This document shows positions 35,018 to 46,200 of a DNA stretch of 64,000 bases, one piece after another. Source of the stretch: Archivesica marissinica. Lineage: Eukaryota > Mollusca > Bivalvia > Venerida > Vesicomyidae. The stretch is from positions 30,601,446-30,665,445 of the forward strand of contig CM026401.1 in NCBI GenBank assembly GCA_014843695.1. Direction: 5' to 3'. The notes under the pieces were generated by a model. The model made no database searches, was not told the DNA's origin, and was given only the letters and a program-made list of their open reading frames with translations. The translations under genes and the position numbers were made by a program. Numbering within the stretch: the stretch's first letter is position 1; each line of letters begins with the position of its first letter.

Positions 35018-35896
35018 ATGGCTTTCTATGTGACTCTTGTAAGCGACAATTCATTGGAGACATTTCCTGAAAACACTATATCATCGTTCACTGCTAAATT
35101 AGCGAAGCACCTGCATTTGCCTAAGGAAAAATGGGAGGTTGCCTTGGCAGAAATATCTTACCCTGCGGATTTAGTTACCCTTAGCGGGGATGAGGCCGTT
35201 TTTAACCTCACCCCCGAAAATAGTGTAGCGGAAAACCTTTTCATTCCGGAATCCGCCAACAGCACCCCGAAATTAGGAAATTGTCCACCGTGTAAGTGTG
35301 TGTCCCCCATGGATTTTATATTACACCTACATAACGCTATAGAAAACTTGTTGTCCCCAATCAGATTAAACACGGGTCCTATGCTGAGAGTATGGTTTGA
35401 TATCAAACCGAATACCCAAACTGTTAAACGTGTGGTGACCCCCGACGAGGCACGTTTCGGATTACGTGTGCATGAAAGCGTTATGCATAAATTGGGGGGA
35501 CCCCCGATTATTTTTAGAGACGGTTTACCGGGAAGTAAAGAAGACCCTTACGGACCAATACACACCTATACTTTTACCCAATAATCATTTTTGAGCCCGG
35601 CGAATATATTTGCCGGGGACGGGCAAATGTATATTTATTGCGACATTATTGAACCTGTCATAGTGTCCACAGGTGAGGCCCCGTTATTACGGGTGGTAAA
35701 GTTTATAAACAAGGGGAATATAAATTATTATAATCAGGAGGAATTTCTCCATAACCAATATATTTCGCTTTCAAAAGATTCGTTTGATGAAATAAAAGTA
35801 TCTATAAAGAACGCCTCGGGGAAATACGTTCATTTTAGGTCGGGCAAGGCTATAGTAACGTTACATTTTAGACCAAAAATCCATCAATTTATATAA
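35018..35896 (+). pseudogene. Polinton minor structural protein, copy 1
   Basis: Starts at 35018, one base after the previous stop. N-terminal MAFYVTLVSDNSLETFPENT, then WEVALAEISYP, are hallmarks of a conserved Polinton protein located just before the MCP. An in-frame TAA (35582-35584) divides it; the same frame resumes and gives MYIYCDIIEP, APLLRVV and a C-terminal VTLHFRPK, the usual end of this protein. Two separate products are possible but the family pattern suggests one gene with a nonsense mutation. The C-terminal TAA overlaps the next ATG. Confidence 0.75.
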
Positions 35897-36935
35897 TGGA
35901 GGATTTTACTATCACTCTAACAAATGAGAATAACACCCTGGGGCCTGTAAATAATTCCGATATACGCACCAGGCTGAACAAACCGGTGCATTTACCTGGG
36001 GCATGGGAGGTTGGCTTAGTCGATATGGTTTTACCGTCACATACGTACACCATAGACGATAATAATTATATAATGTACATGGTGGTAAGAAACCCAAACA
36101 TACTGGTTAAGAATAATGGGGTGTTTACATGGGAAGAGAATATACCCGGGGAGATTCAAAAAGGAAGAAGGCAGTTGTATGACTATAGATCAATAATAAG
36201 CGCGGGCCACCCCAACGAAGTTGTGGGAGATTTTGAGTTAAACTACGAAAATCCAGTTACAGATAAAACCGAAATTGAGTAAGTTTTGCACAGCTTACAA
36301 AATCGATCTCCAAAAAGGTTATTATGCATCCCCGACGGATGTGTTAGACATGATCGCCCATTCAGCTCAGTTATACAAGGAGGTACTGAGGACGTTAACA
36401 ACGAATTTAAAAACCAATGATTATACACGCTGGGGTAGAGATGTCAGGTTAGATATAGGTATAAATTCGGGAGGGAAATGCGGGGTAATGAGTAATAGTG
36501 ATAACAACATTGGGTTCGCGTTTTCTCCATCCTTAGCGACCATGCTAGGGGTGGAATCCAGGGATTATGATCAGCGTATCTGTGGTAATAGATGCGTTTT
36601 ATTGTTTCGCGGAAACAATGAGGCGTTTAGTTATCACCCGGACTTTCAGATAAAGCTTAAAAAATCTGTACATTTACACGGACATTATTGAACATAACCT
36701 AATGGGGGGTCTGCAAGCACCTTTTCTAAGACATTTAGCTTTCAACCCCTTATACAGTAAAAATAGAATGGTTTGGAAAGAATTCATTAACATGCACTAC
36801 AAAAATGTCGGGTACTCCATTATAAATGAGATTACCTTATTTATAAGGGACGAATACGGGGAGAATATTCATTTCGCTAATGACCAGTGTGTAGTCCAGT
36901 TACACTTTAGGAAGAAACATGTTTCCGGTATATAG
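35896..36935 (+). pseudogene. Polinton minor structural protein, copy 2
   Basis: A diverged paralog of the previous gene: MEDFTITLTNENN at the start, AWEVGLVDMVLPSHTY, then frameshift near 36275 into an ORF with ASPTDVLDMIAHSAQL, another near 36665 where a YIYTDIIEH block is lost from frame, then APFLRHLAFNP and VVQLHFRKKH at the end. Order of blocks equals that of copy 1. Two tandem copies suggest duplication followed by specialisation. At least two frameshifts. Confidence 0.7.
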
Positions 36936-37293
36936 AGGTACTACTAGGCAGAAAGTGTATGGTCTAGGGGGAACTTTACAAACGTATGGAAAACGAGCGG
37001 TTCCGTACTTGACTAAAACAGTGACAAATCATGTAGTAAACGACGTATTGGGGGGTATCAGCGATGTCGCCGCCGACCCTAAATCATTTAAACGGGTAAT
37101 CAAACAAAGAGTTAAAACCATACTGGGGTCAGTAAGTAAGCAGCTGGTTAACGACTTAAAAACGCGACTATAAAATCAGGTTCGAGAGGGAGATCGGCTC
37201 AGTCTGGTAGCGGTAAGAGAAAGCGAAGTCGTGGAAAAAGCGAAAGCGGGGAAAAATCGAGCTAAAAAAAGGAGAGTAGACTTTTTTTATTAG
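36919..37293 (+). CDS. Basic penton-region protein with NLS-like tail
   Basis: Overlaps the preceding gene and ends 9 bp before MCP. First part (84 codons) has Gly-rich YGLGGTL and helical LTKTVTNHVVNDVLGG; TAA at 37171-37173. An alternative frame then gives a Ser/Gly/Lys/Arg tail (GKRKRSRGKSE) and the original frame ends KKRRVDFFY at 37291, a basic nuclear-localisation-like end. The shape resembles the small protein found directly upstream of MCP in Polintons; adenovirus pVI-like roles are speculative. Confidence 0.5.
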
Positions 37294-37302
37294 AAATTAA
37301 CA

Positions 37303-37634
37303 ATGTTGGCCGGATCTGAACAATGTAGTAAGGTGGAATTGGATATTAATTCTGTTCCGCCGACATTGACAACAATAGAAAAATCGCAAATTATTGAAAT
37401 CTATCCGTTGGTGGATCCCGGGGGAAATACAGCTCCAATAGAATTCACAATTCCTAGACAAACGGACCGATGGATTGATATATTCGAAACCGAATTATAC
37501 ATGAAAATAAAAGTTACTAAGGCCGATGACTCTAACATCCACCCCGCGGCAAACAATCTTTCGGTCACTAACAACATAATGGGGAGTCTGTTCAGAAACG
37601 TCGACGTATACATAAATTCGAAACTACTACCCGG
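37303..37634 (+). pseudogene. Major capsid protein, N-terminal part
   Basis: Start of the double-jelly-roll capsid protein. The first 110 codons (MLAGSEQCSKVELD; IEKSQIIEIYPL; GSLFRNVDVYIN) match the first jelly roll's opening region. The frame is cut by the foldback-like element after a Pro-Gly pair at 37630-37635; four bases CCGG (37631-37634) form the target duplication also seen at 63147-63150. The right part of the gene is at 43232-47484 and, in the inverted copy, at 61678-63146. Confidence 0.85.
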
Positions 37635-37661
37635 TGTCATATAGAATATTGACCCGCCAAA

Positions 37662-37685
37662 AATAATGACCCGCGGGTCATTATT
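37662..37685. repeat. 24-bp perfect palindrome, left end
   Basis: AATAATGACCCG followed by its reverse complement, a perfect 24-bp palindrome 27 bp inside the left terminus. Same palindrome at 43181-43204 and 63179-63202. The core gacccgcgggtc also recurs at about 37702-37713. Confidence 0.95.
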
Positions 37686-38439
37686 CTATAGGAAAAAGTG
37701 ACCCGCGGGTCCATATTCTATTATAGAATAATGACCCCCCTTATAGAATAATGACCCAATATATTTTATTAATAATTGCATAAGCTATAAAATTAACAAT
37801 TATCAATAAAATTATATTGAATTTATGTATGAAAAAAGACATACACTCAACTTAATTGGTATTTGAAACCATGCAGCTCAAAATAAATACCATAAAATAG
37901 CACAGTACTAACCATTCTTATCATAGTATCATTAATTGTCTCATTCCCATTTTCTACTCTGCTAGCCAATTCCATATATCATCATATTCCATTACATATT
38001 AAATATAGTTTCTCTATTTTTCAGCTTTTACATTACTATATTATTCCAATGTGCAGTTCTCACTTATAGTGCTATCTTTTGATTGCATTGATTGTATATA
38101 TGTTGAGGGCCTCATGGTAGATTAACTTTTGTTAAATGAGTACTCTCGTTAAATAAAGTCTTTATTATTATGTTCTCTTAAACTTTCCAGAAAATATATA
38201 ATATGCTGTTAACCATTATAATTCTGACTGGTGTGGCTAACTAATTTTTCCACAGGTGTGAACATCCCCATAATAAAGCAATACAACCTTATTGTTGGAG
38301 CACTGCAATCAACTGTGACACTTCCTGTGTTACATGTTTTATATCATTCATAATACATAATATTTTATTATTGTATGAGCAAGGACAAATAACATTATGT
38401 TTTATAACGTGTGCCTCCCAATGCAGGAAACTTTTCCAT

Positions 38440-39116
38440 GCCATAGAATAATGACCCTGTATGTATGTAAACTATATGAGAGAAGGGGGTCACTTTTCCA
38501 TGCCGTAGAATAATGACCCCCCTGTATATTAACTATATGAGTGAAGGGAGGTCACTTTTCCATGCCATAGAATAATGACCCCCTGTATATTAACTATATG
38601 AGTGAGGTGGGTCACTTTTCCATGCCATAGAATAATGACCCCCCTGTATATTAACTATATGAGTGAGGTGGGTCACATTTCCATGCCATGGAATAATGAC
38701 CCCCCTGTATATTAACTATATGAGAGAAGGGGGTCACTTTTCCATGCCATGGAATAATGACCCCCCCCTGTATATTAACTATATGAGTGAGGTGGGTCAC
38801 TTTTCCATGCCATAGAATAATGACCCCCCTGTATATTAACTATATGAGTAAAGGGGGGTCATTTTTCCATGCCATAGAATAATGACCCCCTGTATATTAA
38901 CTATATGAGTGAAGGGGGTCACTTTTCCATGCCATAGAATAATGACCCCCTGTATATAAACTATATGAGTGAAGGGGGTCACTTTTCCATGCCATAGAAT
39001 AATGACCCCCCTGTATATTAACTATATGAGTGAAGGGGGGTCACTTTTCCATGCCATAGAATAATGACCCCCCTGTATATTAACTATATGAGTGAGGGGG
39101 GTCACTTTTCCATGCC
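38440..39116 (-). repeat. About 60-bp arm repeats, left arm
   Basis: Eleven or so units with ccatagaataatgacccccc then tgtatattaactatatgagtg and gggtcacttttccatg. In reverse complement they match the right-arm units at 40620-42230, so the two arms can fold back on each other. Confidence 0.92.
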
Positions 39117-39312
39117 ATATCGATCAGCCAGTAAAGCGGGATGGATGAAGTCGTCCCAATTATTTTGCTCATCATTGGTATATTTTACCAATGTTTGGAC
39201 AAGTGTTTGATTAAACCTTTCCATTAAACCATTTGTTTTGGGGGTGATATGCACTTGTCCTGCGATGGTCGATGCCAATTAGTCTGCAGATTTCGTCATT
39301 GAGCATTGCAAA
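39117..39312 (-). pseudogene. LTR-type integrase core fragment
   Basis: On the minus strand this 195-bp non-repetitive island translates to DEICRLIGIDHRRTSAYHP, then (one frame over) TNGLMERFNQTL and NNWDDFIHPALLA, the late integrase core with its catalytic Glu, as in Ty3/gypsy-type elements. A one-base shift separates the halves. It is unlike the Polinton integrase of this window and must have been captured by the foldback-like element from another transposon. Confidence 0.75.
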
Positions 39313-39319
39313 ACTATTC

Positions 39320-40620
39320 TATGATATAGATAGTGACCCCCTCCCACTCATATAATCTATTCATATGGGGGTGATTATCCTCTGATATGGATAGTGACCC
39401 CCTCCCACTCATATAATCTATACATATGGGGGTGATTATCCTCTGATATGGATAGTGACCCCCTCCCACTCATATAATCTATTCATATGGGGGTGATTAT
39501 CCTCTGATATGGATAGTGACCCCCTCCCACTCATATAATCTACACATATGTAGGTGATTATTCTGTGATAGGGATAGTGACACCCTCCCACTCATATAAT
39601 CTACACATAGGGGGGTGATTATCATATGATATGGATAGTGAGCCCCTCCCACTCATATAATCTACACATATGTTGGTGATTATCCTATGATATGGATAGT
39701 GACACCCTCCCACTCATATAATCTACACATATGGGGGTGATTATCATATGATATGGATAGTGAGCCCCTCCCACTCATATAATCTACACATATGTTGGTG
39801 ATTATCCTATGATATGGATAGTGACACCCTCCCACTCATATAATATACACATATGGGGGTGATTATCATATGATATGGATAGTGAGACCCTCCCACTCAT
39901 ATGATCTACACTATGTTGGTGATTATCCTATGATATGGATAGTGACACCCTCCCACTCATATAATCTACACATAGGGGGTGATTATCCTATGCTATGGAT
40001 AGTGACACCCTCCCACTCATATAATCTACACATATGGGGGGTGATTATCCTATGATATGGATAGTGAGCCCCTCCCACTCATATAATCTAAACATAGGGG
40101 GTGATTATCCTATGATATGGATAGTGACCCCCTCCCACTCATATAATCTACACATATGGGGGTGATTATCCTATGTGGATAGTGACACCCTCCCACTCAT
40201 ATAATCTACACATATGGGGGTGATTATCCTATGATATGGATAGTGACACCCTCCCACTCATATAATCTACACATATGGGGGTGATTATCCTATGATATGG
40301 ATAGTGACACCCTCCCACTCATATAATCTACACATATGGGGGTGATTATCCTATGATATGGATAGTGACACCCTCCCACTCATATAATCTACACATATGG
40401 GGGTGATTATCCTATGATATGGATAGTGAGCCCCTCCCACTCATATAATCTACACATATGTGGGTGATTATCCTATGATATGGATAGTGACACCCTCCCA
40501 CTCATATAATCTACACATATGGGGGTGATTATCCTATGATATGGATAGTGACCCCCTCCCACTCATATAATCTACACATATGTGGGTGATTATTCTATGA
40601 TATGGAATAGTGACCCTCCC
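39320..40620 (+). repeat. 61-bp satellite block inside the element
   Basis: About 21 units of the family A monomer in the same orientation as the array at 1-3916, with ctcccactcatataatctac and g-rich gtgattatcc. Edges grade into the related right-arm repeat. Confidence 0.93.
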
Positions 40621-42230
40621 ACTCATATAATCTACACACAGGGGGGTCATTATTCTATGGCATGGAAAGTGACCCACCTCACTCATATAGTCTAAACATA
40701 GGGGGTGATTATTCTATGACATGGAAAAGTGACCCACTCACTCATATAGTTTACACACAGGGGGTCATTATTCTATGGCATGGAAAAGTGACCCTCCTCA
40801 CTCATACAGTGTAAACATAGGGGGGTCATTATTATATGGCATGGAAAGTGAAAAGTGACCCACTCACTCATATAGTTTACACACAGGGGGTCATTATTCT
40901 ATGACATGGAAAAGTGACCCCTCACTCGTACAGTTTAAACATAGGGGGTCATTATTCTATGGCATGGAAAAGTGACCCACTCACTCATATAGTTTACACA
41001 CAGGGGGGTCATTATTCTATGGCATGGAAAAGTGACCCACCGTCACTCGTACAGTGTAAACATAGGGGGGTCATTATTCTATGGCATGGAAAAGTGACCC
41101 CCTCACTCATATAGTTTACATACAGGGGGTCATTATTCTATGGCATGGAAAAGTGACCCCCGTCACTCGTACTGTGTAAACATAGGGGGTCATTATTCTA
41201 TGGCATGGAAAAGTGACCCACTCACTCACTCCTATAGTTTACATACAGGGGGTCATTATTCTATGGCATGGAAAAGTGACCCCTCCCTCACTTGTACAGT
41301 TTAAACATAGGGGGGTCATTATTCTATGGCATGGAAAAGTGACCCCCTCACTCGTATAGTTTACACACAGGGGGGTCATTATTCTATGGCATGGAAAAGT
41401 GACCCACCTCACTCGTACAGTTTAAACATAGGGGGGTCATTATTCTATGGCATGGAAAAGTGACCCCCTCACTCGTACTGTGTAAACATAAGGGGGTCAT
41501 TATTTTATGGCATGGAAAAGTGACCCCACTCACTCATATAGTTTACACACAGGGGGGTCATTATTCTATGGCATGGAAAAGTGACCCCCCACTCACTCGT
41601 ACAGTGTAAACATAGGGGGTCATTATTCTATGGCATGGAAAAGTGACCCCCCTCACTCGTATAGTTTACACACAGGGGGGTCATTATTCTATGGCATGGA
41701 AAAGTGACCCCCTCACTCACTCGTACAGTGTAAATATAGGGGGTCATTATTCTATGGCATGGAAAAGTGACCCACCTCATTCGTATAGTTTACACACAGG
41801 TAGGTCATTATTCTATGGCATGGAAAAGTTACCCCCTCACTGATAGTTTACATACAGAGGGGTCATTATTCTATGGCATGGAAAAGTGACCCCCTCACTC
41901 ACTCGTACAGTGTAAATATAGGGGGTCATTATTCTATGGCATGGAAAAGTGACCCACCTCATTCGTATAGTTTACACACAGGTAGGTCATTATTCTATGG
42001 CATCGAAAAGTGACCCCCTCACTCATAGTTTACATACAGAGGGGTCATTATTCTATGGCATGGAAAAGTGACCCCCTCACTCATATAGTTTACATAATTA
42101 TAGGGGGACATTATTCTATGGCATTGGAAGTTTGACCTGCCTTCACTCGGATAATCTACATATAGGGGGGTCATTATTCTATGGCATGGAAAAGTGACCT
42201 ACCCTCAATCAGATAATCTACATTATGGGG
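40621..42230 (+). repeat. About 60-bp arm repeats, right arm
   Basis: Some 26 units with gtcattattctatggcatgg, aaaagtgacc and a ctcactcrtatagtttacacac segment. Units are diverged relatives of the 61-bp satellite (same order of gtgacccc, ctcactcata and ggggtcatta). Short ORFs here are artefacts. Confidence 0.93.
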
Positions 42231-43180
42231 GTCACATTCTACATGTATGCATGGAACAGTTTCTTGCACTAAATAGATATGGAGGCACACGTTATAAAGT
42301 AGAATGTTGTCTGTCCTTGCTCATACAATATTAAAATATTACTTATTATGAATGATATAAAACATGTAACCAGTGTATTGGGAACACAGGAAGTGTCACT
42401 GTTGGTTGCAGTTCCCTAAAAATAGGGTTTTATTGCTTTTCACACATGTGGCAAACAAGATAAGGCTTAATATGATCCACAATAGTCAGAATTACAATTG
42501 CTAACAACATATTACATAATTGTGCACATTTTCTGGAAAGATTAAGAAACTATGAATAAACATGATAAGAATAGTTTGCTATAATAAGTGGATAACATAT
42601 GAATTAAATTTGTTAAAGAAATATACATCAATTTCTGCTGTAGAAGCATCCATAGTGTGAATGTGTTTTTCAATTATTTATCGTCACTACTGGTTTCCCA
42701 TATGAGCGAAGCCTCCTGAAGAGATCAAGTAATTTTAGATTTTGGAGGATAGTGCAATGATACAGACAGAGACCAATTCCAGGGGGTCATTATTCCATGG
42801 CATCGAAAAGTGACCCTCTCTCATAATTGTAGTCTATACATAGGGGGTGGGGGTCATTGTTCTTATTTGTTTTATGTTTGTCTTTGTTTTATGTTTGTCT
42901 GTGTAAATATTATGCATTATGTGAACCTCCTAGTTATACAGCACCCACCACCTCATGATCATCTTTAGAAATTGATAAGAGACAAATTATCTGCATACTT
43001 CTTTTTCAGATTCAATATATTTATGTTATTCTGCACATCGTTAAATCAAAATATATGTTGTTAGGCCTTAAACAGTGCTAACTAACATTTAATTATAATA
43101 AATTCAATATTTTCTCACTATATATTGCTATTTGCAAGGGGGATCATTTTTCCGCAAGGGGGGTCAATATTCTATGGCTG
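42231..43180. repeat. Right subterminal arm, AT-rich
   Basis: Non-coding. Its inner part (42260-42560) is the diverged reverse complement of 38150-38440 (shared blocks include aacacaggaagtgtcac and cttgctcatacaat). The outer part, 42475-43228, is found again at 63151-63910. No gene is seen. Confidence 0.8.
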
Positions 43181-43204
43181 AATAATGACCCGCGGGTCAT
43201 TATT
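43181..43204. repeat. 24-bp perfect palindrome, right end
   Basis: Identical to the palindrome at 37662-37685, lying 24 bp inside the right boundary. Confidence 0.95.
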
Positions 43205-43231
43205 GTGAGGGGGGTCAATATTCTATATGGT

Positions 43232-46200
43232 ACCATGTGCGGGACCCCAACCGATAGTAAAACAATTCTTGAAGACACCGAACTGTGGTCACCGGCCAAA
43301 GCCGACGACGACCTTACAGCTAACATCCATGGTGCAGATAATGCTACGGGTTTTAAGATTAGGCAGGCCGTGGTAGCGGCGGGTAAGACAGTTGAACATG
43401 TAAAGATTAGGCAGGCCGCGGTAGCGGCGGGTAAGACCGTTGAACATGTAAAGATTAGGCAGGCTGCGGTAGCGGCGGGTAAGACCGTTGAACATGTAAA
43501 GATTAGGCAGGCCGCGGTAGCGGCGGGTAAGACCGTTGAACATGTAAAGATTAGGCAGGTCGTGGTAGCGGCGGGTAAGACCGTTGAACATGTAAAGATT
43601 AGGCAGGTCGTGGTAGCGGCGGGTAAGACAGTTGAACATGTAAAGATTAGGCAGGTCGTGGTAGCAGCGGGTAAGACCGTTGAACATGTAAAGATTAGGC
43701 AGGTCGTGGTAGCGGCGGGTAAGACAGTTGAACATGTAAAGATTAGGCAGGTCGTGGTAGCGGCGGGTAAGACCGTTGAACATGTAAAGATTAGGCAGGT
43801 CGTGGTAGCGGCGGGTAAGACCGTTGAACATGTAAAGATTAGGCAGGCTGCGGTAGCGGCGGGTAAGACCGTTGAACATGTAAAGATTAGGCAGGCTGCG
43901 GTAGCGGCGGGTAAGACCGTTGAACATGTAAAGATTAGGCAGGTCGCGGTAGCGGCGGGTAAGACCGTTGAACATGTAAAGATTAGGCAGGCTGCGGTAG
44001 CGGCGGGTAAGACCGTTGAACATGTAAAGATTAGGCAGGTCGCGGTAGCGGCGGGTAAGACCGTTGAACATGTAAAGATTAGGCAGGTCGCGGTAGCGGC
44101 GGGTAAGACCGTTGAACATGTAAAGATTAGGCAGGTCGCGGTAGCGGCGGGTAAGACCGTTGAACATGTAAAGATTAGGCAGGTCGCGGTAGCGGCGGGT
44201 AAGACCGTTGAACATGTAAAGATTAGGCAGGTCGCGGTAGCGGCGGGTAAGACCGTTGAACATGTAAAGATTAGGCAGGCCGCGGTAGCGGCGGGTAAGA
44301 CCGTTGAACATGTAAAGATTAGGCAGGCCGCGGTAGCGGCGGGTAAGACCGTTGAACATGTAAAGATTAGGCAGGCCGCGGTAGCGGCGGGTAAGACCGT
44401 TGAACATGTAAAGATTAGGCAGGCCGCGGTAGCGGCGGGTAAGACCGTTGAACATGTAAAGATTAGGCAGGTCGCGGTAGCGGCGGGTAAGACCGTTGAA
44501 CATGTAAAGATTAGGCAGGCTGCGGTAGCGGCGGGTAAGACCGTTGAACATGTAAAGATTAGGCAGGCTGCGGTAGCGGCGGGTAAGACAGTTGAACATG
44601 TAAAGATTAGGCAGGCTGCGGTAGCGGCGGGTAAGACAGTTGAACATGTAAAGATTAGGCAGGCTGCGGTAGCGGCGGGTAAGACAGTTGAACATGTAAA
44701 GATTAGGCAGGCTGCGGTAGCGGCGGGTAAGACAGTTGAACATGTAAAGATTAGGCAGGCTGCGGTAGCGGCGGGTAAGACAGTTGAACATGTAAAGATT
44801 AGGCAGGCTGCGGTAGCGGCGGGTAAGACAGTTGAACATGTAAAGATTAGGCAGGCTGCGGTAGCGGCGGGTAAGACAGTTGAACATGTAAAGATTAGGC
44901 AGGCTGCGGTAGCGGCGGGTAAGACAGTTGAACATGTAAAGATTAGGCAGGCTGCGGTAGCGGCGGGTAAGACAGTTGAACATGTAAAGATTAGGCAGGC
45001 TGCGGTAGCGGCGGGTAAGACCGTTGAACATGTAAAGATTAGGCAGGCTGCGGTAGCGGCGGGTAAGACCGTTGAACATGTAAAGATTAGGCAGGTCGTG
45101 GTAGTGGCGGGTAAGACCGTTGAACATGTAAAGATTAGGCAGGTCGTGGTAGTGGCGGGTAAGACCGTTGAACATGTAAAGATTAGGCAGGCTGCGGTAG
45201 CGGCGGGTAAGACCGTTGAACATGTAAAGATTAGGCAGGCTGCGGTAGCGGCGGGTAAGACCGTTGAACATGTAAAGATTAGGCAGGCTGCGGTAGCGGC
45301 GGGTAAGACCGTTGAACATGTAAAGATTAGGCAGGCTGCGGTAGCGGCGGGTAAGACCGTTGAACATGTAAAGATTAGGCAGGCTGCGGTAGCGGCGGGT
45401 AAGACCGTTGAACATGTAAAGATTAGGCAGGCCGCGGTAGCGGCGGGTAAGACCGTTGAACATGTAAAGATTAGGCAGGCCGCGGTAGCGGCGGGTAAGA
45501 CCGTTGAACATGTAAAGATTAGGCAGGCTGCGGTAGCGGCGGGTAAGACCGTTGAACATGTAAAGATTAGGCAGGCTGCGGTAGCGGCGGGTAAGACCGT
45601 TGAACATGTAAAGATTAGGCAGGCTGCGGTAGCGGCGGGTAAGACCGTTGAACATGTAAAGATTAGGCAGGTCGCGGTAGCGGCGGGTAAGACCGTTGAA
45701 CATGTAAAGATTAGGCAGGTCGCGGTAGCGGCGGGTAAGACCGTTGAACATGTAAAGATTAGGCAGGCTGCGGTAGCGGCGGGTAAGACCGTTGAACATG
45801 TAAAGATTAGGCAGGCTGCGGTAGCGGCGGGTAAGACCGTTGAACATGTAAAGATTAGGCAGGCCGCGGTAGCGGCGGGTAAGACCGTTGAACATGTAAA
45901 GATTAGGCAGGCCGCGGTAGCGGCGGGTAAGACCGTTGAACATGTAAAGATTAGGCAGGCCGCGGTAGCGGCGGGTAAGACCGTTGAACATGTAAAGATT
46001 AGGCAGGCCGCGGTAGCGGCGGGTAAGACCGTTGAACATGTAAAGATTAGGCAGGTCGCGGTAGCGGCGGGTAAGACCGTTGAACATGTAAAGATTAGGC
46101 AGGCCGCGGTAGCGGCGGGTAAGACCGTTGAACATGTAAAGATTAGGCAGGTCGCGGTAGCGGCGGGTAAGACCGTTGAACATGTAAAGATTAGGCAGGC

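Larger units (their letters stand above)
37635..43228. mobile_element. Foldback-like element, 5.6 kb, satellite-rich
   Basis: Begins TGTCATATAGAATATTGACC; the inverted copy at 63151 starts identically, and the right end here stops at ...GGTCAATATTCTATAT, having lost about 6 bp of terminus. Both arms are diverged inverted repeats: AT-rich subterminal sequence (37740-38440 and 42240-43140) and about 60-bp units whose core is rev-comp between arms. The middle holds an integrase fragment and a 61-bp satellite block. CCGG appears to be the 4-bp target duplication. No transposase is seen, so it is presumably non-autonomous. Confidence 0.8.
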
